Shown: positions 8,868 through 17,533, numbered from the stretch's first letter. The stretch: 64,000 nt of DNA from Aestuariimicrobium ganziense (GCF_015352975.1 NZ_JACYIZ010000004.1:1-64000), one strand, 5' to 3'. Notes: generated from the letters alone by a model not told the origin. Made by a program: numbers and translations.

Positions 8868-9650
8868 TCAGCTGAGCCGGGTCACCAGGATCTCGGAGTC
8901 GCACTCGGCGTCCCCGCCGCCGGTGTAGATCGTGCGGAGCGGGGGACAGTCCTTGCGGTCGCGACCCCACCCGATGATCACGTGGCGCTCGCCGACCACC
9001 TGGGCCGTGGTGGGGTCCCAGCCGTGCCAGGCACCGTCCCAGTAGTCGATCCACGACGTGATGACGCCCGCGGCCGCAGTGCCCAGCTCAGGGCTCTGGT
9101 CGAACGACTCGAACGGGGCCCGGTACCCGGAGACGAACCGCGCGGGCACACCGGCCGCACGCAGGGCGCCGATGGTCAGGTGCGTGCGCTCGTCGTCGGA
9201 CTCGGCGCTGACGAGCGCCTGGGAGAGGCGCTCCACCAGCTCTGCCGGGTTCCCGGAGGCGGAGCGGAGTTCGACGGCCAACTCGCGCGTCTCGTCGGTG
9301 GCCCCGGTCAGCGGGCCGGGCTGCAGGAACTCGTGGAAGGCGTCCTCGACCCCGGCCGCGTCGACGCGGCTGAAGTCCGTCGCCAGCGGACGGAACGGAC
9401 CTGAGGTGACATTGACGTCGGACAGCATCGAGACCTGGAAGCGGGTGTGCTCCTCGGCCACCTCGAGTTCGGTGACCCGAGTGCTCCAGTAGTCGTCGTA
9501 GGTGAGGGAGAACCCGCTCGGCTCCACCGACAGCGGGTGGGAGAGAACGAGCTGCCGTGCTGTGGCCGCAGGAGCGAGGCGGACCTGCAACCGGGAGCGC
9601 ACGGGCTGCGAGAAGGTGTGGGTGAGCGTCGAGTGGATCCTCAGCCGCAT
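8868..9650 (-). CDS. Transglutaminase-fold protein lacking catalytic Cys and His
   Basis: 260 residues. The fold is clear from RLRIHSTLTHTFSQPV at the start, LRAAGVPARFVSGY in the core, and WGRDRKDCPPLRTIY near the end. Aligned with the intact paralogue at 7916-8818, the catalytic Cys is Asp152 and the catalytic His is Thr198; only the Asp (Asp212 in GWDPTT) remains. Homology is full length and the reading frame is clean, so this looks like a retained non-catalytic version rather than a decayed gene. Its ATG overlaps the upstream ATP-grasp/alpha-E gene by 10 nt. A binding, scaffold or regulatory role is inferred. Confidence 0.8.
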   Translation of the reverse strand: MRLRIHSTLTHTFSQPVRSRLQVRLAPAATARQLVLSHPLSVEPSGFSLTYDDYWSTRVTELEVAEEHTRFQVSMLSDVNVTSGPFRPLATDFSRVDAAGVEDAFHEFLQPGPLTGATDETRELAVELRSASGNPAELVERLSQALVSAESDDERTHLTIGALRAAGVPARFVSGYRAPFESFDQSPELGTAAAGVITSWIDYWDGAWHGWDPTTAQVVGERHVIIGWGRDRKDCPPLRTIYTGGGDAECDSEILVTRLS

Positions 9651-12217
9651 GCCGGCGCCTCCTTCCAGGCGTCCATGACGCCCACGCCGAGGTACCGTTC
9701 GGCGACCAGCGTGCCCACCTCGTTGCAGGTGGCCTGGACCCGTTCCATCCGCTCGGTCAGGCCTTCGTGCAGCCGCTCCGGGGGGAGGTACTCGATCTCG
9801 GCCCGCGCCCGGCCGATCAGGCGGAGGGCCTCGTCCTGTCGCGCGAAACCGCTGCGGGGTTCCAGTTCCCTGAGCGCGCTCTCGACCGAGTTCATCCCGT
9901 AGAGCAGCGACCTCGGGAAGCGGTCGTTGAGCAGCAGGAAGCTCGCCGCGTCCGCGCCAGTGCCCTCGCCGGTGTGGGCGCGCACGAAGGACTGGTGGCC
10001 GCCGGCGGCGCGCACGGCGTTGTTCCAGGCCACAGCGGTGCCGCCGTTCATCGTGGCCGCGAGGATGAGGCGAGAGGTCATGTCGACGCGCTCGAGCGAG
10101 CGTCCGAGCATCATGAACTCGAAGCCCTCGTCATGGATCATTGTCTGCCGTGCCATGCCCGAGGCCAGCACCGCCCCGTGCCTGACCTGCTGGAACGCCT
10201 GGTGCGCGGGCTTGCGCAGGAAGCTCGACCGACGCACGTCGAGGTAGGCGGTGTTGATCGCCTCCCACATGTCCAGCGAGAGCACCTCACGCACGCGCCG
10301 AGCCGACTCTCGCGCGTACTGCAGGATGGCCCGCAGGCTCGAGGGCGCGTCGAAGTCGTAGCAGAGACGGTCGAGCACGAGGCGGATGTCGACCGGTCGA
10401 TCACCGCGAACCTCGTCGGCATCCTCGCCCATCGCCGCGAGCAGTGCTCGGGCGGCCTGCTCCTGGTCGGCGGTGGGATCCTCCAGCAGGTACTGGATGT
10501 TGGCGTCGAGGATCCGTGAGGTGTCCTCCGCCCGCTCCAGGTACCGCGAGACCCAGTAGAGCGAGTCCGCGATCCGGGAAAGCGTCATCGCGGTCTGTGA
10601 ACGCTGGGTGCGGGCGGCCCGGGACGACGACTGCGACTGCTGCTGCGTTCCGCCGCGCTGTGACTGGGACTGGGACTGGCTGGACGAGCTCGCCCGCACG
10701 GAGTCGTCGTCCATCTGGAGGGAGGGATGGCGCGGACCGTCGGTGGCGGGCCGTGCCTCGATCCGCTCGACCTCGCCGTCGGCGAGCACCCAGGTGTCCT
10801 TGGAGCCGCCACCCTGCGAGGAGTTGACGATGAGCTGCCCCTCCTGGAGGGCCACGCGGGTGAGGCCACCGGGCAACACGCGCACACGCTCGCCGTCGTT
10901 GACCGCGAACGGACGCAGGTCGACGTGACGGGGCCCGATCGACTTCCCGGCCACGGTGGGCACCGTGGACAGCTGCACCACCGGCTGGGCGATGAAGTCG
11001 CGCGGCGCCGCCAGGATCGAGGCGCGCAGGTCCTGCAGTTCCTTGGCCGAGGCCGCCGGCCCGATCACCACGCCCTTGCCACCGGAGCCGTCGACCGGCT
11101 TCACCACCACCTCGGCGAGCCGGTCCATGACCTCCTCGCGTGCAGCTGGTTCCTCGAGGCGCCAGGTCTGCACACCCGGAAGAATCGGCTCCTCGCCGAG
11201 GTAGTAGCGGATGAAGTCGTCCACGTAGGTGCAGGTCAGCTTGTCGTCGGCGACACCGTTGCCGACGGCGTTCGCGATGGTCACATTGCCCGCCCGGGCG
11301 GACGCGAGGATGCCGGCGACCCCGAGCATCGAGTCGGAGCGGAAGTGGGCCGGATCGATGAAGTCGTCGTCGACGCGGCGGTAGATGACGTCCACACGGC
11401 GCTTGCCGCGCGTGGTCGCCGCCGTGATGCGACCGTTCTCGCAGGTGAGGTCGCTGGCCTCCACCAGCTCGACCCCCATGGTGCGCGCGAGCAGGGCGTG
11501 TTCGAAGTATGCGGAGTTGTAGACGCCCGGTGTCAGCACCACCACGGTCGGGTCGGTGACACCTGTCGGAGCGGCCGCGCGCAGGGCAGCGAGCAGCATG
11601 TTCGGGTACTCGTGCACCGAGCGAACCGGGTAGCGGGAGATGATCTCGGGGAACGCCGATGACATCGCGCGCCGGTTGGTCAGCACGTAGCTCACGCCCG
11701 AGGGCACGCGGGCATTGTCCTCGAGGACGCGCAGGGTCCCGTCGGCCCCACGGACGAGGTCGGTCCCCGAGACGTGGATGCGCACCCCGTTCGGGGGACG
11801 GATGCCGTGGGCCACGCGGTGGTAGTGCGTCGACGAGACCACGACCCGGCGAGGGATCACGCCGTCGAGGAAGACGGTGCCCGTCGAGTAGATGTCGGAG
11901 AGGAACAGTTCGAGGGCGGTGACCCGCTGGGCGATCCCGGCCTCGACGATCGCGAAGTCCTCTGCGGTCATGATCCGCGGGACCACGTCAATCGGGAAGG
12001 GCTGCTCCTGGCCCCCCACGTCGAAGGTGATGCCCTGCTCGAGGTAGGACGAGCCCACGTAGTCGGAGCGGCCCAGCACCTCGGCGTCGCTCATCCTGCC
12101 GAGCTCCTCCAGCGCCACCCGGTAGTGCGGACGGACTTGGCCGTCGTCACAGAACATCTCGTCGAAGGCGCCGGCGACCGGACTGTAGCTGCTCAGCAGC
12201 GTGAACTCGTCGGCCAT
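9641..12217 (-). CDS. Circularly permuted ATP-grasp / alpha-E fusion protein (minus arm)
   Basis: 858 residues. The ATP-grasp part (about 1-500) has VLEDNARVPSGVSYVLTNR, VYRRVDDDF, NAVGNGVADDK and VVKPVDGSGGKG, the last being the ATP-binding loop. A Gln/Ser-rich linker of about 40 residues with QSQSQ runs leads to the alpha-E domain from DSLYWVSRYLERAEDTSR onward. It is a clear paralogue of the plus-arm fusion and keeps a more standard ATP-grasp signature. ATG 12217 sits 6 nt behind a TAGACT -10 box, so it is probably leaderless. It is followed by the degenerate transglutaminase with a 10-nt overlap. Confidence 0.88.
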   Translation of the reverse strand: MADEFTLLSSYSPVAGAFDEMFCDDGQVRPHYRVALEELGRMSDAEVLGRSDYVGSSYLEQGITFDVGGQEQPFPIDVVPRIMTAEDFAIVEAGIAQRVTALELFLSDIYSTGTVFLDGVIPRRVVVSSTHYHRVAHGIRPPNGVRIHVSGTDLVRGADGTLRVLEDNARVPSGVSYVLTNRRAMSSAFPEIISRYPVRSVHEYPNMLLAALRAAAPTGVTDPTVVVLTPGVYNSAYFEHALLARTMGVELVEASDLTCENGRITAATTRGKRRVDVIYRRVDDDFIDPAHFRSDSMLGVAGILASARAGNVTIANAVGNGVADDKLTCTYVDDFIRYYLGEEPILPGVQTWRLEEPAAREEVMDRLAEVVVKPVDGSGGKGVVIGPAASAKELQDLRASILAAPRDFIAQPVVQLSTVPTVAGKSIGPRHVDLRPFAVNDGERVRVLPGGLTRVALQEGQLIVNSSQGGGSKDTWVLADGEVERIEARPATDGPRHPSLQMDDDSVRASSSSQSQSQSQRGGTQQQSQSSSRAARTQRSQTAMTLSRIADSLYWVSRYLERAEDTSRILDANIQYLLEDPTADQEQAARALLAAMGEDADEVRGDRPVDIRLVLDRLCYDFDAPSSLRAILQYARESARRVREVLSLDMWEAINTAYLDVRRSSFLRKPAHQAFQQVRHGAVLASGMARQTMIHDEGFEFMMLGRSLERVDMTSRLILAATMNGGTAVAWNNAVRAAGGHQSFVRAHTGEGTGADAASFLLLNDRFPRSLLYGMNSVESALRELEPRSGFARQDEALRLIGRARAEIEYLPPERLHEGLTERMERVQATCNEVGTLVAERYLGVGVMDAWKEAPACG

Positions 12218-12223
12218 GGGCCG

Positions 12224-12229
12224 AGTCTA
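12224..12229 (-). promoter_or_regulatory. -10 element TAGACT of the minus-arm operon
   Basis: Read on the minus strand, TAGACT ends 6 nt before ATG 12217, the spacing expected for a leaderless start. Confidence 0.55.
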
Positions 12230-12285
12230 GGGAACACGTGTTTCGGTTGGGTTATCGCGAAGTCAGAAGTCAACACCCACGACAT

Positions 12286-12328
12286 GATCAGGGCCCCAGC
12301 CGGCGCTGCTGCCGGTGGGGCCCTGATC
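12286..12328 (-). terminator. Terminator of the DUF4282 gene
   Basis: Perfect 13-bp stem GATCAGGGCCCCA (12286-12298) with its complement (12316-12328), extended by CCGGC/GCCGG inside. It starts 12 bp beyond the DUF4282 stop and separates that gene from the ATP-grasp promoter. Confidence 0.8.
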
Positions 12329-12340
12329 CACCAGGTCGGA

Positions 12341-13108
12341 TCAGTCCTTGGTGACCGCGTCCTCGATGCGCATCGCGCTCTCGCTGGTGCGGATGATCGC
12401 CACCATGTACTCGAGCGAGATCCGGGCCATCGCGATGAACAGCAGCGGGCCAATCCAGCCGAACAGCAGCGAGAACACGCCCATCGAGCTGGGCAGGTCG
12501 CCGGCCGCGGCGATGGCGAAGGCGAACAGGGTGCCTCCCAGCCAGTAGAGCACCGCCGCGATGATGATCAGGATGTAGACGATCTTGATCAGCGACGGCG
12601 TCACGTACGAACGGAAGCTCAGGTCGAACAGCGACCGGAAGAAGCCGCCCAGACCCGTGGCGTTGGCCCCGGTCGGGGCGGAGCCCCACTGGTGTGACGG
12701 CCCAGCCGGAGCGGTGGTCTGGGTCGGGTACTGACCCTGCTGCCAACCGCCCTGGGTGGGCACCGGGCCGGGCTGCTGGGTGCCGTAGTCGGTGCCATGG
12801 GCGGGAGCGCCGTACTGCCCGCCGGGCACCTGCGCCGCGCTGGCGGCGCTGGCCGGCGGATTGGCCGAGGCGCCGGGCTGGCCCTGCCAGCTGCCGGGAA
12901 GCCATCCGGTGTCCTCCCACGAGGCACTCGCCGAGGTCGAGCTGACCGGCTGAGCCGGCTGGTTCTGCGAGGTCGGGTTCTGCGAAGTCGGGTTCGCGGA
13001 AGGCTGTCCCGTCACGAGAGGCTGCACCGTGGTCGGCTGGTCGTCCTGAGGATTCTGCCAGGGGTTGCTCCCCGGGTTCTGTGGAGTGCCCCACTGATCA
13101 TTCGTCAT
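12341..13108 (-). CDS. DUF4282 membrane protein with a long Pro/Gln/Gly-rich N terminus
   Basis: 255 residues from ATG 13108 (MTNDQWGTPQ); another ATG three codons upstream at 13117 is possible. Residues 1-150 are hydrophilic and disordered-looking, rich in Gln, Pro, Ser and Gly. Residues 155-255 match DUF4282: SLFDLSFRSYVTPSLIKIVY followed by two hydrophobic segments and a short charged tail. The function of DUF4282 is unknown. It lies 25 bp behind alr on the same strand and may be co-transcribed with it, ending at the terminator at 12286-12328. Confidence 0.75.
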   Translation of the reverse strand: MTNDQWGTPQNPGSNPWQNPQDDQPTTVQPLVTGQPSANPTSQNPTSQNQPAQPVSSTSASASWEDTGWLPGSWQGQPGASANPPASAASAAQVPGGQYGAPAHGTDYGTQQPGPVPTQGGWQQGQYPTQTTAPAGPSHQWGSAPTGANATGLGGFFRSLFDLSFRSYVTPSLIKIVYILIIIAAVLYWLGGTLFAFAIAAAGDLPSSMGVFSLLFGWIGPLLFIAMARISLEYMVAIIRTSESAMRIEDAVTKD

Positions 13109-13133
13109 GGGGCACATTCTTCATCACGGCGGC

Positions 13134-14240
13134 TCAGACCGGAAGTCGAGGCACCCTGGCCCCGATGGCGCACAGCACCTCGTAGCTGATGGTGTCGAGC
13201 CAGGCCGCGTGGTCGTCGGCGGTGACGGCCGCCTCGTCCTGCTGCCCGATCAGGACGACCTCGGTGCCCACGTCGGCTGGTCCGGACAGGGCGACCAGCG
13301 ACTGGTCCATGCAGATCCGTCCGATGATCGGACGCCGCTGTCCGCCCACCACCACCTCGCCCCGGTTCGACAAGCGGCGGGCGAGGCCGTCGGCGTACCC
13401 GACCGGGATCGTGCCCACGCAGGTCGGACGATCGGCGGTCCAGGTGCGGCCGTAGCTGACGCTCGTCCCGGGCTGGACGAGCTTGACGGCTGACAGGTTG
13501 GTCGTCCACGTCAGGGCCGGACGCAACCGGTCGTCGGGCTGGTGGTCGCGGTCGGGGGCGTAGCCGTAGCCCATGATGCCGGGCCGGGCCATCGTCATGC
13601 CGGCCTGGTCGTGGAAGAGCACGCCACCGGAGTTGGCCGCGTGCACCCAGCGCACCGCGCCGCGCGCTGCCACGACGGCAGCCACGGACTGACGGAAGGA
13701 CGCCAACTGCCCGGCGGTGAACCCGTCGTCGTCGGCGGCATCCGACGTGGCCAGGTGGGTGAAGAGCCCGTCGAGGACGAGCCCCGGCGCCTCGTCGACC
13801 ATGCGGGCCAGGTCGACCGCCTGCTGCGGCGGGGCGCCGATGCGTCCCATGCCGGTGTCGAGCTTGAGGTGCACCGGCACGGTGGCACCGGCGGCTGCAG
13901 CGGCGGCCGAGGCGGCCGCGATGGTGTCGGCATCGGTGACGGTCAGGGTGGTGTCGGCCGCCACTGCGGCCTCCCACTGGCCGGGCAGGCAGGCCGACAG
14001 CTTGAGCACCGGCAGGCCCACCCCAGCGGCGCGCAACTCGGCGACCTCGCTCACCTCGGCGACCCCGAGCATGGTCACCGTGCGCGTCTGCTCGAGCATC
14101 CGTGACACCGCGACCGCGCCGTGGCCGTAGGCATTGGCCTTGACCGCGAACAGCAACTCGCAGCCTGTGGGCAGGTGCGATGCGGCGACGGCGAGGTTGT
14201 GGCGGATGGCCGCCATCTCGACGCGTGCCTCGCTCACCAC
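13134..14240 (-). CDS. alr: Alanine racemase
   Basis: Interconverts L- and D-alanine with pyridoxal phosphate, supplying D-Ala for peptidoglycan. 368 residues, the usual length. The cofactor lysine is Lys34 in FAVKANAYGHG. The second catalytic base is the Tyr in SVSYGRTW, and the dimer and C-terminal domain motifs GYADGL and GRICMDQ are present. The start is either GTG 14240 or the adjacent GTG 14237. Just upstream, CACCGCACGATC occurs twice with a 17-nt period (14238-14266), purpose unknown. The EcsC gene lies 69 bp upstream on the same strand. Confidence 0.93.
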   Translation of the reverse strand: MVSEARVEMAAIRHNLAVAASHLPTGCELLFAVKANAYGHGAVAVSRMLEQTRTVTMLGVAEVSEVAELRAAGVGLPVLKLSACLPGQWEAAVAADTTLTVTDADTIAAASAAAAAAGATVPVHLKLDTGMGRIGAPPQQAVDLARMVDEAPGLVLDGLFTHLATSDAADDDGFTAGQLASFRQSVAAVVAARGAVRWVHAANSGGVLFHDQAGMTMARPGIMGYGYAPDRDHQPDDRLRPALTWTTNLSAVKLVQPGTSVSYGRTWTADRPTCVGTIPVGYADGLARRLSNRGEVVVGGQRRPIIGRICMDQSLVALSGPADVGTEVVLIGQQDEAAVTADDHAAWLDTISYEVLCAIGARVPRLPV

Positions 14241-14309
14241 CGCACGATCCTGATCACCGCACGATCATTGCACGAGGCGCTCGACCGGGTTGTGCGCTCA
14301 GCACGTGCG

Positions 14310-14981
14310 TCAGCGACCGCGGACGACGAACTGATCGCTGGCGTAGCGGGCGATCGACAGCGTCGACCAGCCATCGGTGCCGGCACCGACGACACCGCCG
14401 ATCAGCGGCACCCGCTTGGCGAACAGCAGGCTCACCTTCTTGCCGCTCATCTGCGCCATCAACTGGCCGAGCACCTTCTCGGCGATGGTCTTGTCGAGGT
14501 CACGGTCGAACACCGGTGCGGTGGCGATGCCCATCGGCGTGCTCGGCAGGTCGTGCGACTCGATCAGGGCGGTCACGTTGTCGTCGCCCAGCAGGCACAT
14601 CAGCACCGCACTGCGCACCCGGTTGTCGCTGAGGTCGTAGCCGCGCAGGTGGGCGATGGCGGCGACCAACCGGCTCTGGATCACCATCACCCCGGCCATG
14701 TTGGCGGGGATGCTGACGGCCAGCGTGGCCAGCCCGCCGAGGTTGGTGGCAAAGCCCTGGGCACCGGCCATGGCGATGTGCTGGCGGGTCAGGGCCTCGA
14801 TGGCACCCTCGCGGTCCTGCTTCTTCTGCAACTGGGTGACGGCCGCCTCGCGGGCCCCGGGCAGACCCGAGTAGCCGTCGATGGCCAGGTCGAGCACCTT
14901 GCGCAACACGCCACCTGCGGCAGCGCCGCCGCGCTTGGGTCCCTCGACGATGACCTTGCCGATGTCGGCGGGGTTGACCAT
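14310..14981 (-). CDS. EcsC family protein
   Basis: 223 residues matching the EcsC family, named after a protein of the Bacillus ecs locus whose activity is undefined. Visible are the amphipathic N-terminal helix region (GPKRGGAAAGGVLRKVLDLA), the central hydrophobic patch GFATNLGGLATLAVSIPANM, and the C-terminal motif KRVPLIGGVVGAGTDGWS. ATG 14981 has a strong GAGGAGG 6 nt upstream, and TACTGT further up could be the -10. Probably a peripheral membrane protein. The context with alr gives no clear functional link. Confidence 0.8.
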   Translation of the reverse strand: MVNPADIGKVIVEGPKRGGAAAGGVLRKVLDLAIDGYSGLPGAREAAVTQLQKKQDREGAIEALTRQHIAMAGAQGFATNLGGLATLAVSIPANMAGVMVIQSRLVAAIAHLRGYDLSDNRVRSAVLMCLLGDDNVTALIESHDLPSTPMGIATAPVFDRDLDKTIAEKVLGQLMAQMSGKKVSLLFAKRVPLIGGVVGAGTDGWSTLSIARYASDQFVVRGR

Positions 14982-15112
14982 GGGGGTGCCTCCTCAGACT
15001 CCCTTCCACAGTAGGCCGCCGACGGTGCGCCGTCACCGGGGTGATCCCCTGAGCCACCCCCGGTTCGCCGTGGGCGCAGCCTGTTGTCAGGGGGCGGTGC
15101 GACACTGGGGGC

Positions 15113-15880
15113 GTGTTGGCGCACGTCTTCGGCTACGAGCGCGAGTGGCCCGACCAGGACCTGATCGGCTTCTCGAAGGAGTTCGACGCTCCGCTCACCT
15201 TGGCCGCCTACCGGTCGGGGGTCTTCCCCATGCCCTTGGCCAGCGCGCCCGGCGACATGGGCTGGTGGTCGCCCAAGCAGCGTGGCGTGCTGCCGCTGAC
15301 CGCGCTGAAGGTGAGCCGGAGCCTGCGCCGCTCGGCGACCCGCTACACGACCTCGGTCGACCAGGCCTTCGCCGCGGTGGTGCGCCGCTGCGCCGATCCA
15401 GCCCGCGAGGGTGGCTGGATCGACCGCGACGTGGTCGAGGTCTTCACCCAGTTGCACGCCGCGGGCTTCGTCCACTCGGTCGAGGTCTGGGACGACCAGG
15501 ACGTGCTGGTCGGGGGGCTGTACGGGGTCAGCGTGGGCGGGCTGTTCGCCGGTGAGAGCATGTTCCACGACCCCGAGCGCGGACGAGACGCGTCCAAGGT
15601 GGCCCTGGTCCGACTGATCGAGGAACTGGCGGCCGGAGTGCCGCGGCACCGCCTGGGCCTCGACCGACTGCTCGACGTGCAGTGGGTGACCGAGCACCTG
15701 GCCAGCCTCGGGGCGGTCGAGGTGAGCCGGACGCGCTACCTGGAGCGGCTCGACCGGGTGCTCGACGCCCCGGGCCCACGATGGCCATCGCCGGCCCAGT
15801 CCCGACGAGCCGTGGAGTTGTCAGCCCTGCCCGCCCAGCTCGAGGGCGAGCACACGACGAGAGGGGAGCACGTTGCCTGA
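15113..15880 (+). CDS. aat: Leucyl/phenylalanyl-tRNA--protein transferase
   Basis: Adds Leu or Phe from charged tRNA to proteins with N-terminal Lys or Arg, creating a ClpS/ClpA-type degradation signal. 255 residues. Family motifs in order: AYRSGVFPMP, GWWSPKQRGVLPL, EGGWID, GGLYGVSVGGLFAGESMF, and the C-terminal LLDVQWVTEHLASLGAV, all well conserved. GTG 15113 has no Shine-Dalgarno; GACACT ends 6 nt before it and may be a leaderless -10. It overlaps the glycosylase gene by 8 nt. Confidence 0.93.
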   Translation: MLAHVFGYEREWPDQDLIGFSKEFDAPLTLAAYRSGVFPMPLASAPGDMGWWSPKQRGVLPLTALKVSRSLRRSATRYTTSVDQAFAAVVRRCADPAREGGWIDRDVVEVFTQLHAAGFVHSVEVWDDQDVLVGGLYGVSVGGLFAGESMFHDPERGRDASKVALVRLIEELAAGVPRHRLGLDRLLDVQWVTEHLASLGAVEVSRTRYLERLDRVLDAPGPRWPSPAQSRRAVELSALPAQLEGEHTTRGEHVA

Positions 15881-16736
15881 GTTGCCCGAGGTCGAGGCCC
15901 TGCGCGGCCTCCTCGAGAACCGCGTGGTCGGACGAGCGATCACCCGGGTCTGGTTGGTCGCCTTCAGCGCGCTCAAGACCCACACCCCACCGCTGGATGC
16001 CCTGCACGGACTGGAGGTCTCCGGCGTCAGTCGCCACGGCAAGTTCCTCGACGTGGACGCCCAGGGCGTGCACCTGGTCTTCCACCTGGCCAGGGCCGGC
16101 TGGCTGGTCTGGCGCGACGAGGTGCCCACCGCGCCACCTCGTCCCAGCAAGAACCCGCTGGCGCTGCGGGTCGTGCTCGACGATGGGTCGGGCTTCGACC
16201 TGACCGAGGCCGGCACCCAGAAGCACCTGGCGGTGCACGTGGTCACCGACCCGCAGCAGGTGGCCATGGTGGCCACGCTCGGCCCGGACCCGCTGGCCGA
16301 CGACTTCTCACCGGCTGCGTTCGGGGCGATCCTCGATCGCGCCGGGCGCTCCCAGATCAAGGGCGTGCTGCGTGACCAGCGGGTGATCGCCGGCATCGGC
16401 AACGCCTACTCCGACGAGATCCTGCACGCGGCGCGGTTGAGTCCGTTCACCCCGGCCACGTCGTTGGACGAGGCTGGCCGGGCCGCACTGTACGAGGTGG
16501 TGCGTCGGGTGTTGCGTGAGGCGGTCGAGCGGGCCGGTGGCAAGGAGGCCAAGGAACTCAAGGATTCGAAGCGAGCGACGATGGCGGTGCATGGACGAAC
16601 CGGGCAGCCCTGCCCGGTCTGTGGCGACGTGGTGCGCGAGGTGAGCTTCGCGGACTCGTCCCTGCAGTACTGCGCCACCTGCCAGACCGGCGGCAAGCCG
16701 CTGGCCGACAGGCGGATGTCGAAGCTGCTCAAGTAG
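15873..16736 (+). CDS. Fpg/Nei family DNA glycosylase
   Basis: Excises oxidised bases and cuts the abasic site by beta,delta-elimination. 287 residues from TTG 15873, which puts the family N terminus PELPEVE directly after the initiator; Pro2 and Glu3 are catalytic. Lys in SRHGKFLDV is the conserved DNA-contact lysine. The helix-two-turn-helix follows from DQRVIAGIGNAYSDEIL. The C-terminal zinc finger is complete: CPVC, then CATC. About 15 basic residues (KPLADRRMSKLLK) extend past the finger. Subtype (MutM versus an actinobacterial Nei) is not settled. The rare TTG start and 8-nt overlap imply coupling to aat. Confidence 0.9.
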   Translation: MPELPEVEALRGLLENRVVGRAITRVWLVAFSALKTHTPPLDALHGLEVSGVSRHGKFLDVDAQGVHLVFHLARAGWLVWRDEVPTAPPRPSKNPLALRVVLDDGSGFDLTEAGTQKHLAVHVVTDPQQVAMVATLGPDPLADDFSPAAFGAILDRAGRSQIKGVLRDQRVIAGIGNAYSDEILHAARLSPFTPATSLDEAGRAALYEVVRRVLREAVERAGGKEAKELKDSKRATMAVHGRTGQPCPVCGDVVREVSFADSSLQYCATCQTGGKPLADRRMSKLLK

Positions 16737-16737
16737 G

Positions 16738-16815
16738 CGGGGGAGTGCAGGGGGTCTTCCCGGCGGGGGGCAAGGTGCCCTCCCCCGTGGGGGGTGCAGG
16801 GGGTCCTCCCCCGCA
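16738..16815. repeat. Degenerate copies of the 27-nt GC-rich repeat, inverted relative to 483-671
   Basis: Directly after the glycosylase stop. GTGCAGGGGGTC occurs at 16745 and 16794, and the 3' unit GGGGGTCCTCCCCCGCAA is almost the reverse complement of the first unit at 481-510. A decayed middle copy lies between. This shows the unit is a dispersed intergenic element. Confidence 0.8.
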
Positions 16816-16827
16816 ACAGTGAAAGCG

Positions 16828-16865
16828 CACGAGGGGCTCGACCCTTGCGGATCGAGCCCCTCGTG
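16828..16865. terminator. Bidirectional terminator between the glycosylase and esx genes
   Basis: Perfect 14-bp stem CACGAGGGGCTCGA (16828-16841) with its complement (16852-16865) and a 10-nt loop, between two convergent stops. Confidence 0.85.
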
Positions 16866-16885
16866 GAAGCGTGCGGTGTGGAGGG

Positions 16886-17176
16886 TCAGCTCCAGTTGCC
16901 GCGGATCTTGCTCTCGTTGCTGGCGTAGCCCTCAGTGATCTGGCCGAGCACCGAGGTCATCTTGGCGACGATCTCGCTCATCTTGGCGGCCGACTGGTCC
17001 CACTGGCGCTGCACGTCGGCGTAGGCCTCACGGGCGGCGCCGTCCCACTGTGCGAGCGAGCTGCTCAGCTGGCCCTTGAGCTCGTCGAGGTTGTTGGTCA
17101 GCCCCTTGTGCGCCTGGCCCAGGTCCTGGATGCCGGTCTCCATCGCACTGGCGTTGACTGAAGTGAAGTCTCCCAT
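16886..17176 (-). CDS. esxA: WXG100 protein, ESAT-6-like
   Basis: 96 residues, the canonical size. A helical hairpin with the turn motif WDG at Trp44-Gly46 and the C-terminal secretion signal YxxxE at Tyr84-Glu88 (YASNE). Such proteins dimerise with a partner WXG100 protein and leave through the type VII secretion system; the adjacent eccB-E and mycP genes supply that system. ATG 17176 is preceded by AGGAGA 6 nt upstream. It is the second gene of a pair with esxB, 48 bp downstream of it, and ends at the terminator at 16828. The esxA name is by position and motif, not orthology to a specific ESX system. Confidence 0.9.
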   Translation of the reverse strand: MGDFTSVNASAMETGIQDLGQAHKGLTNNLDELKGQLSSSLAQWDGAAREAYADVQRQWDQSAAKMSEIVAKMTSVLGQITEGYASNESKIRGNWS

Positions 17177-17224
17177 GTCGATTCTCCTGAATCTGTGTTC
17201 TGTGGTTGGTCAGTGGATGGATGC

Positions 17225-17533
17225 TCAGAGCATGCCGAGGATCGGGTTGGCAGCCGCGGACTGCTCCTCTTCGGTCGCGGAGTAGCTCATCTGGCTGTCG
17301 ACGAGCTTGCCGTGGATCTCCTCGAGGCCGCCCTTGACCTTCTCGAACTCGCCATCGAACTGGGTGTAGGCCTTGTAGAAGGCGTCCGAAGCGTTGCCGA
17401 CCCAGCCGGCGCGCAGGCTGTTGATCTGCCCGCTGAGGGTGCTCTGGAGCTGGTGGATTGCCTGGTGCTTGGCCTCGATCTGATCGGCGGCCTTCTTCAT
17501 TTCAGCGCGGTCGACCTGCTGGTTACCGGACAT
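17225..17533 (-). CDS. esxB: WXG100 protein, CFP-10-like partner
   Basis: 102 residues from ATG 17533, which has GAAAGG 8-9 nt upstream; an adjacent GTG at 17536 could also serve. WVG at Trp44-Gly46 and the export signal YxxxE at Tyr84-Glu88 (YSATE) fall at the same positions as in esxA, so the two are a matched heterodimer pair. In known systems the signal of this partner is read by the third ATPase domain of EccC. The 286-bp gap upstream to the divergent gene at 17820 probably holds the esx promoter; I could not assign it with confidence. Confidence 0.9.
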   Translation of the reverse strand: MSGNQQVDRAEMKKAADQIEAKHQAIHQLQSTLSGQINSLRAGWVGNASDAFYKAYTQFDGEFEKVKGGLEEIHGKLVDSQMSYSATEEEQSAAANPILGML

